Of a stretch of DNA of 62,975 nucleotides, positions 35,956-44,396 are shown in pieces. Each line of letters opens with the position of its first letter. Within the stretch, counting starts at the first letter, position 1. The stretch is from Rhodospirillum sp. Lineage in GTDB: Bacteria; Pseudomonadota; Alphaproteobacteria; Dongiales; Dongiaceae. Under the pieces are notes generated by a model. The model saw only the letters and a program-made list of their open reading frames with translations. It ran no database searches and was not told the DNA's origin. Position numbers and translations under genes: made by a program. The DNA lies in assembly GCA_013822765.1 (NCBI GenBank), contig PNKY01000018.1:1-62975 (forward strand), written 5' to 3'.

Positions 35956-36038
35956 GGTGTAACCGTTTTATATCTATAAAGCGGTTACACCGCTATAGAG
36001 GCTCTGTCGTAACCTGTCAATCCGTGCTAAGCGGTTAC
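35956..36038. promoter_or_regulatory. twin operators (GTAACC-N18-GGTTAC) and promoter for the aminotransferase/CGNR pair
   Basis: Two identical-geometry sites: GTAACC 35959-35964 with GGTTAC 35983-35988, and GTAACC 36009-36014 with GGTTAC 36033-36038, each with an 18-base gap and offset by exactly 50 bases. The left site extends to an 18-base imperfect palindrome (10 outer bases perfect, 35956-35965 and 35982-35991). On the - strand TTGACA (36015-36020) and TATAGC (35992-35997) are 17 bases apart; they fit a sigma-70 promoter for the aminotransferase. The right site ends 3 bases before the CGNR start codon. Confidence 0.7.
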
Positions 36039-36040
36039 GC

Positions 36041-36655
36041 ATGGAGATCGACGACATTCCCCTGATCGCCGGCCACCCCGCACTCGACTTCCTGAACGCG
36101 CTGGAGGAGCGCGCGCGTCCGGCGGAAGTGAACTACCTGCCGAGCTACCAGCACCTGCTGCGCTGGTCGGCGCGCGCGGACCTGCTGTCCGAACGGACGC
36201 AGCGCGCCTTGACGCGGGCGCAGGCCGATCATCCGGGCAAGGCGAAGAAGGTCTGGGCCGCCGCGATGGATCTGCGGCGCGCGCTGGATGCGATCTTCCG
36301 CACCCTGGCCAAGGGCAAGCCGCCACCGGAGGATGCGTTGCACATGCTGAACGCCACGCTGGCGGCGGCGCACGCAGAGCGCGGGCTGCAGCCGCAGGCC
36401 GGCGGCGCGCTGGCATGGCGCTGGGAGCGCCCGGAGGCGCTGGAGATCGCGGCGTGGGAAATTGCGCTCACCGCCGCCGCGCTGCTGACCGATCAAGAGC
36501 GCTGCGCGCGCATCCGCATCTGCGGCAATCCGGCCTGCGACTGGATGTTCCTCGACGAGTCACGCACCGGCCAGCGGCGCTGGTGCCGCATGAACGTCTG
36601 CGGCAACGAAGCCAAGGTCCGCCGCTTCCGCGAGCGGCAGCGGACGGAGCAGTAG
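36041..36655 (+). CDS. CGNR zinc-finger (ABATE domain) transcriptional regulator
   Basis: A 204-residue regulator. Residues 1-150 resemble the ABATE domain (HPALDFLNALEERA near the start), which is thought to bind a ligand, followed by a CGNR zinc finger with Cys161, Cys166, Cys182 and Cys187 (ICGNPACDWMF, RMNVCGNEAKVRRF). It should bind DNA. The right of two GTAACC-N18-GGTTAC operators ends directly before its start codon, so it probably represses itself and the divergent aminotransferase gene. Its promoter is less clear than the one for the aminotransferase. Confidence 0.85.
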   Translation: MEIDDIPLIAGHPALDFLNALEERARPAEVNYLPSYQHLLRWSARADLLSERTQRALTRAQADHPGKAKKVWAAAMDLRRALDAIFRTLAKGKPPPEDALHMLNATLAAAHAERGLQPQAGGALAWRWERPEALEIAAWEIALTAAALLTDQERCARIRICGNPACDWMFLDESRTGQRRWCRMNVCGNEAKVRRFRERQRTEQ

Positions 36656-36818
36656 GCGCCGTCTTTCCACCCGCACTAAATGTCACCCCGCCGACGAATG
36701 TCGGCCTACGCCGACGGTCCCTGAGCCGGGGTCCATCGTTCAACCGCTCGTGCGACTGCGGAAAGGATCCCGACTCAAGGCCGGGATGACGGTGGGAGGA
36801 GTCGTGCGAGGTTGGCCA

Positions 36819-36853
36819 ACTCGTGGATGGTCGTGCCAAGCACGACCATGACG
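36819..36853. repeat. copy A of a 35-base repeated palindromic element
   Basis: The 35 bases begin ACTCGTGGATGG and end CACGACCATGACG; they are identical to 42226-42260. The inner GGTCGTGCCAAGCACGACC is an inverted repeat. The copy lies between two convergent genes. Elements of this sequence are common between genes in related bacteria; function is unknown and possibly transcript ending. Confidence 0.7.
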
Positions 36854-36872
36854 GCTGGGAGTAGGCTGACTC

Positions 36873-39590
36873 TCACGGCTCGCGCGCCAGCACCTCGCGG
36901 ACCTTGTCGCCGAGCTGTTGCAGCGTGAAGGGCTTGGGCAGGAAGTTGACGCCGGGGTCGAGCACGCCGTTGTGGACCACGGCGTTGCGGGTGAAGCCGG
37001 TGGTGTAGATGACGCGCAGATCGGGGCGGCGCTTGAGCGCTTCATCGGCCAGCTTGCGGCCGTTCATGTCGGGCATCACGATGTCGGTGAACAGCAGCGC
37101 GACCCGCGGATTGGCGTCGAGCGCGCGCAGCGCGGCGGCGGCACTGTTGGCCTCGATCACCTCGTAGCCGAGCTCGCGCAGCGAATCGGCGGTCAGCGTG
37201 CGGACGCTCTCCTCATCCTCCACCAGCAGCACCAGCTCGCCCTGGCCGTCCGGCCTCGCAGGCGCGCGGTCGGCGCGCTCGTCCGGCGCATCCTCGGCGC
37301 CATAGAAACGCGGCAGGTAGACCTTGATCGAGGTGCCCTCGCCCGGCTCGGAATAGATCTTCACGTGGCCGCCCGATTGCTTGACGAAGCCGTAGACCAT
37401 GGAGAGGCCGAGGCCGGTGCCCTTGCCAACTTCCTTGGTGGTGAAGAACGGGTCGAAGGCGCGCGCCAGCACCTCCGGCGCCATGCCGGCGCCGGTATCG
37501 GTGACGGCGATCAGCACATACTGGCCCGGCGGCACGTCGCCGTGCTGGCGTGCATAGCTTTCGTCGAGCAGGTAGTTGGCAGTCTCGATGGTGAGGCGGC
37601 CTTCCTCCCGCATCGCGTCGCGGGCGTTGACCGCGAGATTGAGGATGGCGCTTTCCAGCTGGTTGGCATCGACGTGGATCAGCCACAGCCCGCCGCCGAG
37701 CACGGTCTCCAGCTTGATGGTGGCGCCGAGGGTGCGGCGCAGCAGGTCGGACATGCCGGCCACCAGCTTGTTGGCGTCGACCGGCGTCGGCGCCAGCGCC
37801 TGTTGGCGCGAGAAGGCGAGCAGGCGCTTGGTGAGATTGGCGGCGCGGACGGCGCCGTCGCGCGCCATGGCGAGGTACTTGTCGTAATCCTTCTCGCCCT
37901 TGGCGAGGCGACGCTCCACCATGTTGAGCGCGCTCATCACCACCGCCAGCATGTTGTTGAAGTCGTGCGCGATGCCGCCGCTCAGATGCCCGATCGCTTC
38001 CATCTTCTGCAGCTGGCGCACCTGCTGCTCGGCGTCCTGGCGGCTCGACATCTCGGCGATCAGGCTGCGATTGGCGTTCTCCAGCTCCTGGGTGCGCGCG
38101 ACCACCTGGCGCTCCAGGATCTCCTCCGCGCGCTTCTCGCGGTCGATGTCGATGACCGAGGCAACCGCGCCGACGATGCCGCCGTCGAGGTCGCGGATCG
38201 GCGACGCGATCTTGCGGATCCAGTGCTGCGAGCCGTCGGCGGTCTCGGCGATGCACTCGATCTCCGCGATGTCGGCCTGGCCCTTCAGCACGCGATAGAC
38301 CGGCAGCTCGGCCTCGCGCACCGGCGTGCCGTTGGAATGAGTCAGCTTCCACTGGAAGAACGAGCCGGCGCGCCGGCTCGCCGGGCCGAGGAAGCGCTCG
38401 AGCTGCCGGTTGCCCTCGAGCACCTCGCCGTTCGGGCCGGCGATCACGACGCCGACCGGGACGGTGTCGAGGATGGCGCGCGAGCGCGATTCGTTGCGCC
38501 GCAGCTCGTCCTCGATCCAATCGCGCGCCTGGGCCTGGCGCAGCAGGTTGGCGGCCAAGGCGTGGATCTCGCGCACGGGGGAGTGCAGGTCGAGCGCCTG
38601 CATCTGCTGTGCGGTCGAAACGCCGGTGCCGGTCAGCAGGCGCAGCGGCCGCGACGCCACCCGCCACAGCCAGAACACCAGGAAGATCGAGACCGCGAGG
38701 GTCAGCAGCCCGAACCCGAGGAAGCCGACCAGCTGGTCGTGCAGCGGCGCCTCGATCACCGCCGCCGGCATGCTGGCGGCGACCAGCCAGCCGCCGAGGC
38801 TGGTGTGGGCATAGCCGACCAGGATCTCCTCGCCGTACGGATTGTTGCCGCGGAAGTTGCCCTCGACGCCCCTAGCCAAGGCGAGGAAAGCGGGGACGCC
38901 CGGCTTGCCGCTGAACGCATCATGGCCGGGGACGCGGGTCACATAGTCGCCCTTGCGATCGCCGATCCCGATGACCCATTCGCCGACCACGCCTTTGGTC
39001 AGCAGGGCCGCGATCCGCTCGGTCGGCGCCTGCATGCTCAGCAGGTAGCGCAGCTTCCCATTATAGACCACGGGCACCACCACCGCGAACACCGGCCGGC
39101 CGGTGCCGCGCTCGATGAACACGTCGGAGATGCCGGGCCGGTTGTCAGCGATCACCGCGGCATCGACCGCGATATGGGCCGGACCGAGGGCCGCGCCCCA
39201 CGGCAAGGCGGTGTTGACCAGCTGCTGGCCATCGGGCGTGCGCAAGACGATGTGGGCGCCTGTCAATTTCGACACCTGCTCGGCCTGACCATGAAAGGCG
39301 GCATAGTCGCCGGCCTTGAGGCGGGTGGAGGTGGTCAGGGTGCTGAGGGTGGTGCTGAGGCCATTGAGGTCGCGGTCGATCACGGTCGCGATCTGCCGCG
39401 CGGTGGTCCGCGCCTCGAGCGAATAGCGCTCGCGCTCGACCGTGGCGTAGCGCAGCAGCAGCATGCTGGTGAAGACGAGGCCCGGCCCGAGCAGCAGCAG
39501 GATGAGGAACCCCAGCAGGACCTGGGTCGAGAACCGGGGCAACCGTCCTGACCTGACCGGCCGAAATATTCCGCCGTGATTGACCGACAC
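36873..39590 (-). CDS. hybrid sensor histidine kinase with double-CACHE-like sensor
   Basis: A 905-residue membrane kinase. One helix near residue 22-46 (VLLGFLILLLLGPGLVFTS), a periplasmic region to about 285 with the dCACHE layout (TPDGQQLVNTALPWG, VVPVVYNGKLRYLLSM), a second helix, a PAS domain (about 365-480, RAILDTVPVGVVIAG), HisKA with His542 (GGIAHDFNNML), HATPase (KGTGLGLSMVYGF) and a receiver with Asp836 (LLFTDIVMPDMNG). The cytosolic half closely resembles that of the MHYT kinase at 20382. No output regulator is adjacent; a divergent HWE kinase lies 143 bases away. Confidence 0.88.
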   Translation of the reverse strand: MSVNHGGIFRPVRSGRLPRFSTQVLLGFLILLLLGPGLVFTSMLLLRYATVERERYSLEARTTARQIATVIDRDLNGLSTTLSTLTTSTRLKAGDYAAFHGQAEQVSKLTGAHIVLRTPDGQQLVNTALPWGAALGPAHIAVDAAVIADNRPGISDVFIERGTGRPVFAVVVPVVYNGKLRYLLSMQAPTERIAALLTKGVVGEWVIGIGDRKGDYVTRVPGHDAFSGKPGVPAFLALARGVEGNFRGNNPYGEEILVGYAHTSLGGWLVAASMPAAVIEAPLHDQLVGFLGFGLLTLAVSIFLVFWLWRVASRPLRLLTGTGVSTAQQMQALDLHSPVREIHALAANLLRQAQARDWIEDELRRNESRSRAILDTVPVGVVIAGPNGEVLEGNRQLERFLGPASRRAGSFFQWKLTHSNGTPVREAELPVYRVLKGQADIAEIECIAETADGSQHWIRKIASPIRDLDGGIVGAVASVIDIDREKRAEEILERQVVARTQELENANRSLIAEMSSRQDAEQQVRQLQKMEAIGHLSGGIAHDFNNMLAVVMSALNMVERRLAKGEKDYDKYLAMARDGAVRAANLTKRLLAFSRQQALAPTPVDANKLVAGMSDLLRRTLGATIKLETVLGGGLWLIHVDANQLESAILNLAVNARDAMREEGRLTIETANYLLDESYARQHGDVPPGQYVLIAVTDTGAGMAPEVLARAFDPFFTTKEVGKGTGLGLSMVYGFVKQSGGHVKIYSEPGEGTSIKVYLPRFYGAEDAPDERADRAPARPDGQGELVLLVEDEESVRTLTADSLRELGYEVIEANSAAAALRALDANPRVALLFTDIVMPDMNGRKLADEALKRRPDLRVIYTTGFTRNAVVHNGVLDPGVNFLPKPFTLQQLGDKVREVLAREP

Positions 39591-39733
39591 CCGCTCCCCC
39601 GCATACGCCGCCGTGGAACCCGTTGGGCTCCGTACGCTTGATCACGGTCGCACGGATGCCGGATTGCTGACAATGGAGGCCATTGCCGAGACTCCGGCCG
39701 TGGCCTTCGCTAGTATGCGGCCGCGAGGAGCGG

Positions 39734-40846
39734 ATGACCGATAAGCTGCTGAAATTGAAGATTGAGATCCTGGAAATGGTTGCCGGCGGCGTACCCGCCG
39801 ACGCCACGCTCGCCGCGCTGTGCCGGGCGACCGAGGACCTGATGCCCGGCGCCATCGTCGGGGTGACGATCCTGGACCGCGCCGCCCAGGTGTTTGAGAG
39901 CGCGGTCTTCCCCTCGATCTCCAGCACCTTCTCCGAAAGCCTGAAGGGCGCCCGGGTGGCGGAACGGCCGGGCTCCTGTGCGCTCGCGATCTACCAGGGC
40001 AGCATCGTGGTGGCCGAGGACATCGCCAGCGATACGCGCTTCCTGGACGGCTGGAAGACGCTCAGCCTCGACCACGGCATCGGCGGCATCCAGTCGCGGC
40101 CGATCCGTGCGGCCGACGGGGCCTTTCTCGGCACGCTGGTGATCGGCTTCCCCAAGCATCGCGCGCTGGACGAGGCGGAAGAGGAGGCGGCCCGGACCGC
40201 GACGCACCTGGCCGGCCTGGCCTTGGCGCGGCGCCGGTTGGAGCGGCAGCACGAACTGCTGGTCGGTGAGCTGCAGCATCGCACGCGCAACCTGTTCTCC
40301 GCGGTCGGCGCGGTGGTCTATTCCACGCTCAAGGCCTATCCGGACGCCAAGGACTTCCGCCGGGTGTTCGAAGGCCGGCTGTCGGCCCTGGCGCGCGCGC
40401 ATTCGATGGCGCTCGACGCATCGGCGGCGGACCTGCGCGTCCTGCTGACCGACATCCTGGCGCCCTATGCCCACCGCAACATCCTGCTCGACGGGCCGGC
40501 CTTCACGCTGGCCTCGGATGCCGCGGTCGCGTTCAGCCTGGCGACCCACGAGCTTGCCACCAACGCCGCGAAATACGGCGCGTTCTCCAATTCGAACGGC
40601 AGGCTCCACGTCGCGTGGACTGTGGCGCGCGGCGAGCGCGGCGAAAACGTTTTCGCGCTCGAATGGAGAGAGAGCGGCGGGCCCGCGGTGACGCAGCCGA
40701 CGCGCGCCGGTTTCGGCAAGTTCGCGATCGAGCAAAGCCTGTCGAGCACGGTCGACGGCACGGTGTCGCTCGACTTCCTGCCGGCGGGCCTCATCTGCAC
40801 CATCCGCGCGCCGCTGTCGGCGCGGCTGGGAACCCTCAGCAACTGA
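39734..40846 (+). CDS. HWE-family histidine kinase with GAF domain
   Basis: A 370-residue soluble kinase. Residues 10-165 form a GAF domain (ILDRAAQVFESAVFPSIS, GGIQSRPIRAADGAFLGTL), then an HWE kinase core with His182 in GELQHRTRNLF, the N box HELATNAAKYGAFS and the W-x-E signature (EWRESGGP). HWE kinases act on alternative response regulators of general stress or light signalling. Start at MTDKLLKLKI (39734), preceded by GAGGAG. It lies divergent from the hybrid kinase. Confidence 0.88.
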   Translation: MTDKLLKLKIEILEMVAGGVPADATLAALCRATEDLMPGAIVGVTILDRAAQVFESAVFPSISSTFSESLKGARVAERPGSCALAIYQGSIVVAEDIASDTRFLDGWKTLSLDHGIGGIQSRPIRAADGAFLGTLVIGFPKHRALDEAEEEAARTATHLAGLALARRRLERQHELLVGELQHRTRNLFSAVGAVVYSTLKAYPDAKDFRRVFEGRLSALARAHSMALDASAADLRVLLTDILAPYAHRNILLDGPAFTLASDAAVAFSLATHELATNAAKYGAFSNSNGRLHVAWTVARGERGENVFALEWRESGGPAVTQPTRAGFGKFAIEQSLSSTVDGTVSLDFLPAGLICTIRAPLSARLGTLSN

Positions 40847-41055
40847 CACCAGCCAGACCAATGCCGCTCGGCTGACGCCTCGCGCGCTGGATCACTGCGT
40901 CACGGCTGGAGCGAGGTGGAAAAATTCGGCGAAGCTGCCGGCTGGCAGCCTCGCCGGTGCGCGCCTCACCGCCGAGGGGGGATAATGGGGTGACAAGCCA
41001 CGCTTGCGGGCGGATCAATGCTGACGGCGAGAGTAGGTTCCGATGAGACCGCAAT

Positions 41056-42072
41056 TTACCAGCCGCTGTTGCGTGCGCCCCGTGGCAAGCGGGCGGCGGC
41101 GTCCTCCGGCATCGGCGCCGCGTCATCGCCCTGCAGGAAGGCGATGCTCTCGCGATAGAGCGCCCAGCGCATGCGCTCCAGATGCATCAGGTGGGTGGCG
41201 CGGCTGATCTTGATGTCGCGCTTGATGGGCGCGGCGTTGAAGGCGTCGAACAGCCAGCGCGCGTCCGCGTCGGGGATCAGGTGGTCCCACTCGCCGCGGA
41301 TAATGGCGACCGGCGCCTGCACCCGCGCCGGGTCATAGGGCAGCGCACCGGCCCAGGCCTGCTGGAGGTCCTCGATTGGACCGGAGGGGATGTGGACGCC
41401 GGGCGGGTCGCGCCGGCGGGCGCCGGGGTCGCTGTCGAGATAGCGCTCGCTCCAGTCCGCGAAATGCGCGCGCGACAGCACCGGCGGCTCGCTAGCGGGC
41501 ACATCCTCGATGAAGCGGGTCCACTGGTCCGCGAGGGTGACGATGCGCCAGGCGGACAGGGCGGGTGACGTCGGCGCGTGATGCGCACGCTGCGCGATCG
41601 GGCCGAACAGCACCAGCCGGTCGATCAGCGCGGGATGATCGCCGGCGCATTGCGCAGCCGGCATCGTCCCCCACGAATGCGCGATCAGCGACAGGCGCTC
41701 GGCGCCGTGGTGATCAAGGATGAAGCGCACAGCAGCGGCGACCTGCTCGCTCGCCAGCGCGGCGCGGCCGAGCGGCGGATGCGCATCGGGCGCCGCGCTC
41801 ATCTGCGGATAGCGGTCGGACTCGCCGAAGCCGTAGAAATCGAGGCCCCAGACATGGAAGCCCGCCTCGCATAGCGCGTCGCGCCAGGAGCGGCCGTCGA
41901 AACGGTGCGCGATCGACAAGGCCGAGGGGAAGGTGGCGCCATGCACGTAGAGCACGATGCGCATTGCCGACGTGTCGGCCGGCGGCAGGTAGCGCAGGAA
42001 CAAGCTCAGGCCGTCGAGCGGACTTGGAATGCGGAAGTGCTGTTCGCGCGGGTCAAGGTTCATACGCTCCAT
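41056..42072 (-). CDS. alpha/beta hydrolase
   Basis: A 338-residue hydrolase. Oxyanion-loop region VLYVHGATFPSA, nucleophile Ser133 in IAHSWGTMP, a catalytic Asp candidate in REWDHLIPDADAR and a His in THLMHLERM. No signal peptide. The substrate is not evident. ATG codons at 42072 and 42063 are both possible, and GGAG precedes the latter closely; the long upstream frame (to 42246) crosses the repeat region and is rejected. The downstream neighbour on the same strand is more than 200 bases away. Confidence 0.75.
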   Translation of the reverse strand: MERMNLDPREQHFRIPSPLDGLSLFLRYLPPADTSAMRIVLYVHGATFPSALSIAHRFDGRSWRDALCEAGFHVWGLDFYGFGESDRYPQMSAAPDAHPPLGRAALASEQVAAAVRFILDHHGAERLSLIAHSWGTMPAAQCAGDHPALIDRLVLFGPIAQRAHHAPTSPALSAWRIVTLADQWTRFIEDVPASEPPVLSRAHFADWSERYLDSDPGARRRDPPGVHIPSGPIEDLQQAWAGALPYDPARVQAPVAIIRGEWDHLIPDADARWLFDAFNAAPIKRDIKISRATHLMHLERMRWALYRESIAFLQGDDAAPMPEDAAARLPRGARNSGW

Positions 42073-42158
42073 ATTGGGCGCAGCGCGCGGCGTGTCGAAC
42101 CGGAACAGTTTGGCGCGGAACGAAGCGATCGATGCAGCTACCGCCGACCTACACTTCC

Positions 42159-42193
42159 CGTCATCCTCGTGCTTGGCACGAGGATCCACGAGT
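42159..42193. repeat. copy C of the 35-base repeated element (inverted)
   Basis: Begins CGTCATCCTCGTGC and ends GATCCACGAGT. It is the inverse of copy B, with a few differences in the inner palindrome. B and C are 32 bases apart and could pair as a long hairpin. Confidence 0.6.
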
Positions 42194-42225
42194 TTGACTG
42201 CGGCATCGCGATCCTGCGCAACGAA

Positions 42226-42260
42226 ACTCGTGGATGGTCGTGCCAAGCACGACCATGACG
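42226..42260. repeat. copy B of the 35-base repeated element
   Basis: Identical over 35 bases to the element at 36819-36853, but with different surroundings. It faces copy C to form an inverted pair in the gap between the hydrolase and the dioxygenase genes. Confidence 0.7.
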
Positions 42261-42297
42261 ATGAGGGGTTGGGGAACGAACTGCTGAAGCGCGACTG

Positions 42298-43446
42298 CTA
42301 TGCCTTGTAGGCACCGACACCCTCGCCGAGGAACTCATTGTTGGCTTCGCGCAGCTTGGCCGCCGCGTCGTCGTAGAGGAAGGGCAGGAAGGCGTAGCGC
42401 TTGCCCTCGGTCACGGCGGAGACCTGGTGCAGCAGCGAGCAGGAGAACACGCAGGCGGTGCCGGTCGGCAGCTTGAAGCCCTTCGGGCCGTATTCGGGGA
42501 AGCTGATCTCGCCGCCCTCGAATTCGTGGTTGAGGTTGATGGAGACGGCGAAGCGGCGGTGCGCGGTGCCCTTGGTGGTGTTGTCGCGGTGGGCGCGGAA
42601 ATGGCCGCGTTCCTCGGCGGCGTAGCAGGCGACCAGGTAGCGCTCCATGCGCGTCACCTGGAACTGATGCACCTTCAGGATCTCCGGCACGATGCGGCGG
42701 TGGATGCGCACCTGGGTCTGCTTGATCAGCGCCTGGTCCTCGAGCAGCACGTCGCGGCGGACCTTGTGCTTGTTGTCCTTGATCTCGACGGTCTTGCCCT
42801 CGACCTCGCGCATGAAGCCGGATTCGCGGCCGCCCTTGCCCTCGTAGATGCCGATCAGCTGCTGGCAGAATTCCGGCTCGAACACGTCGGGCAGGATGAG
42901 GACCGGGACCGGCACCTCGATGCCGGCGAACTGATCCGGCGCCGGCAATTGCTGCAGGTAAGCCATGAGGGCCGGGATCTCGGCGCCGTTCGGCTGGAAC
43001 GGCACCACCCGCTTGACCCGCATGATGGGGTCGATCACCACCCAGAAGCGGCGCATCTCCAGCCGCTTGGGGTTGGGGACCGCCTGCTGCGAGATCGCGC
43101 CATAGAGCCGCGCGACCTTGCCGTCGAAGTCCCAGAAAAACCGCAGGCCGGGCATGGAATCGGCCACCCGCTGCTGGGCTTCGTCGTTGGGGTCGAGGCT
43201 GACGCCAAAGAAGCAGGCCTTGGAATCGTCGAACAGCGCGCGGTTGGCGGCGATGGCGGCGAGCGCGCGCCGGCCGTCCTCGTCCCCGGCGGTGCCGTAG
43301 AAGCACATCACGATCCAGCGCCCGCCGACGGTGTCGAAAGCGTAGTTCGGGTTGCCGCCGGAGCGCTGGTGGAACCAGGGCGCCGGGTCGCCGGGCGTCA
43401 GGCTGGCAAAGGTCTTGGGTTTCGGCTTCTGGGTCTGCGGAATCAT
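42298..43446 (-). CDS. redoxin-like/2OG-Fe(II) dioxygenase fusion protein
   Basis: A 382-residue fusion. Residues 15-170 resemble a peroxiredoxin (PGDPAPWF, IVMCFYGTAG, FFGVSLDPNDE), but no cysteine stands at the usual peroxidatic position (51-58 read GTAGDEDG). Residues 185-382 form a 2-oxoglutarate/Fe(II) prolyl-4-hydroxylase-like domain with metal ligands His286, Asp288 and His340, and Arg350 as a likely 2OG-binding residue. It should hydroxylate a protein or small molecule in the cytosol. The gene lies divergent from the exported hydrolase, 78 bases away. Confidence 0.85.
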   Translation of the reverse strand: MIPQTQKPKPKTFASLTPGDPAPWFHQRSGGNPNYAFDTVGGRWIVMCFYGTAGDEDGRRALAAIAANRALFDDSKACFFGVSLDPNDEAQQRVADSMPGLRFFWDFDGKVARLYGAISQQAVPNPKRLEMRRFWVVIDPIMRVKRVVPFQPNGAEIPALMAYLQQLPAPDQFAGIEVPVPVLILPDVFEPEFCQQLIGIYEGKGGRESGFMREVEGKTVEIKDNKHKVRRDVLLEDQALIKQTQVRIHRRIVPEILKVHQFQVTRMERYLVACYAAEERGHFRAHRDNTTKGTAHRRFAVSINLNHEFEGGEISFPEYGPKGFKLPTGTACVFSCSLLHQVSAVTEGKRYAFLPFLYDDAAAKLREANNEFLGEGVGAYKA

Positions 43447-43524
43447 GGGAAGATACGGCCTCGGTTGCCCCTTGCGGGATCGGCGCTATGCTGGCGGCGG
43501 CCCCGGCCCCAAGGAGAAATGACC

Positions 43525-44376
43525 ATGCGGATCGTGTCAATATCGCTCGCCGCCGCGCTGGTGACCGCGGTCACCTTTGTCTCGGCTTTTGCGGCCGAAC
43601 GGTGGCAGAGGCTGCCCGAGCCGCCAGCCATGCCGGTCTCCAATGTGGCGGGCTACGCCCCGGTCAACGGCATTCATATGTACTACGCAGTCTATGGCGC
43701 GGGCGACCCGGTGCTGCTGATCCATGGCGGGCTGGGGCATGCCGATCTCTGGGCCAACCAGGTCCGCGACCTGATGAAGGACCATACCGTGATCGTGGCG
43801 GATAGCCGTGGCCACGGGCGCTCCTCCCGAAATGCCGAGGCCTACAGCTATGACCTGATGGCATCGGACTACCTGGCGCTGCTCGACTATCTGAAGGTCG
43901 ACAAGGTGGCGCTGGTCGGCTGGAGCGACGGCGGCATCATCGGGCTCGACATCGCCATGAAGCATCCGGAGCGCTTGTCGAAGCTGTTTGCGCACGCCGC
44001 CAACGTCACGGTCGACGGCGTCGATCCCAAGGTGATGGAAAGCAAGGTGTTCAACGCCTACATCGGGCGCATGGGCGAGGCTTATCAGAAAATGTCCAAG
44101 ACACCCGATCAGTTCGATGCTTTCGTCGAGCAGATCAGCCACATGTGGGCGACCCAGCCGGCGTGGAGCGATGCCGAGCTGGCGAAAATCACGGTGCCGA
44201 CCGCGATCGTGCTCGGCGACCATGACGAGGCGATCACCCGCGCCCACACCGACCACATGGCCGAGGTGATCCCCGGCGCCAAGCTGGTGATCCTGCCGGA
44301 TGCGAGCCACTTCGCGATGCTGCAGGATCCGGCGGGCTACACCAAGGCGGTGCGGGATTTCATCGACGCGAACTGA
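43525..44376 (+). CDS. exported alpha/beta hydrolase
   Basis: A 283-residue protein with a signal peptide (MRIVSISLAAALVTAVTFVS, cleavage near AFA-AE). The hydrolase domain has VLLIHGGLGHADLW, nucleophile Ser134 in VGWSDGGIIG, Asp in VLGDHDEAI and His in PDASHFAMLQDP. It is placed in the periplasm. The start at 43525 has AAGGAG 8 bases ahead; an in-frame ATG at 43519 is too close to it. It lies 20 bases before the MetA gene and is likely co-transcribed. Substrate unknown. Confidence 0.85.
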   Translation: MRIVSISLAAALVTAVTFVSAFAAERWQRLPEPPAMPVSNVAGYAPVNGIHMYYAVYGAGDPVLLIHGGLGHADLWANQVRDLMKDHTVIVADSRGHGRSSRNAEAYSYDLMASDYLALLDYLKVDKVALVGWSDGGIIGLDIAMKHPERLSKLFAHAANVTVDGVDPKVMESKVFNAYIGRMGEAYQKMSKTPDQFDAFVEQISHMWATQPAWSDAELAKITVPTAIVLGDHDEAITRAHTDHMAEVIPGAKLVILPDASHFAMLQDPAGYTKAVRDFIDAN

Positions 44377-44396
44377 AAGGCGAATAGAGACCAAGC

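Noticed and set aside
36918..39551. 877-codon open frame opposite the hybrid kinase
   Set aside because: Shadow; the kinase on the other strand has all expected motifs.
44377..44396. SAM-II riboswitch upstream of metA
   Set aside because: Only 20 bases separate the hydrolase stop and the metA start; the riboswitch would not fit.
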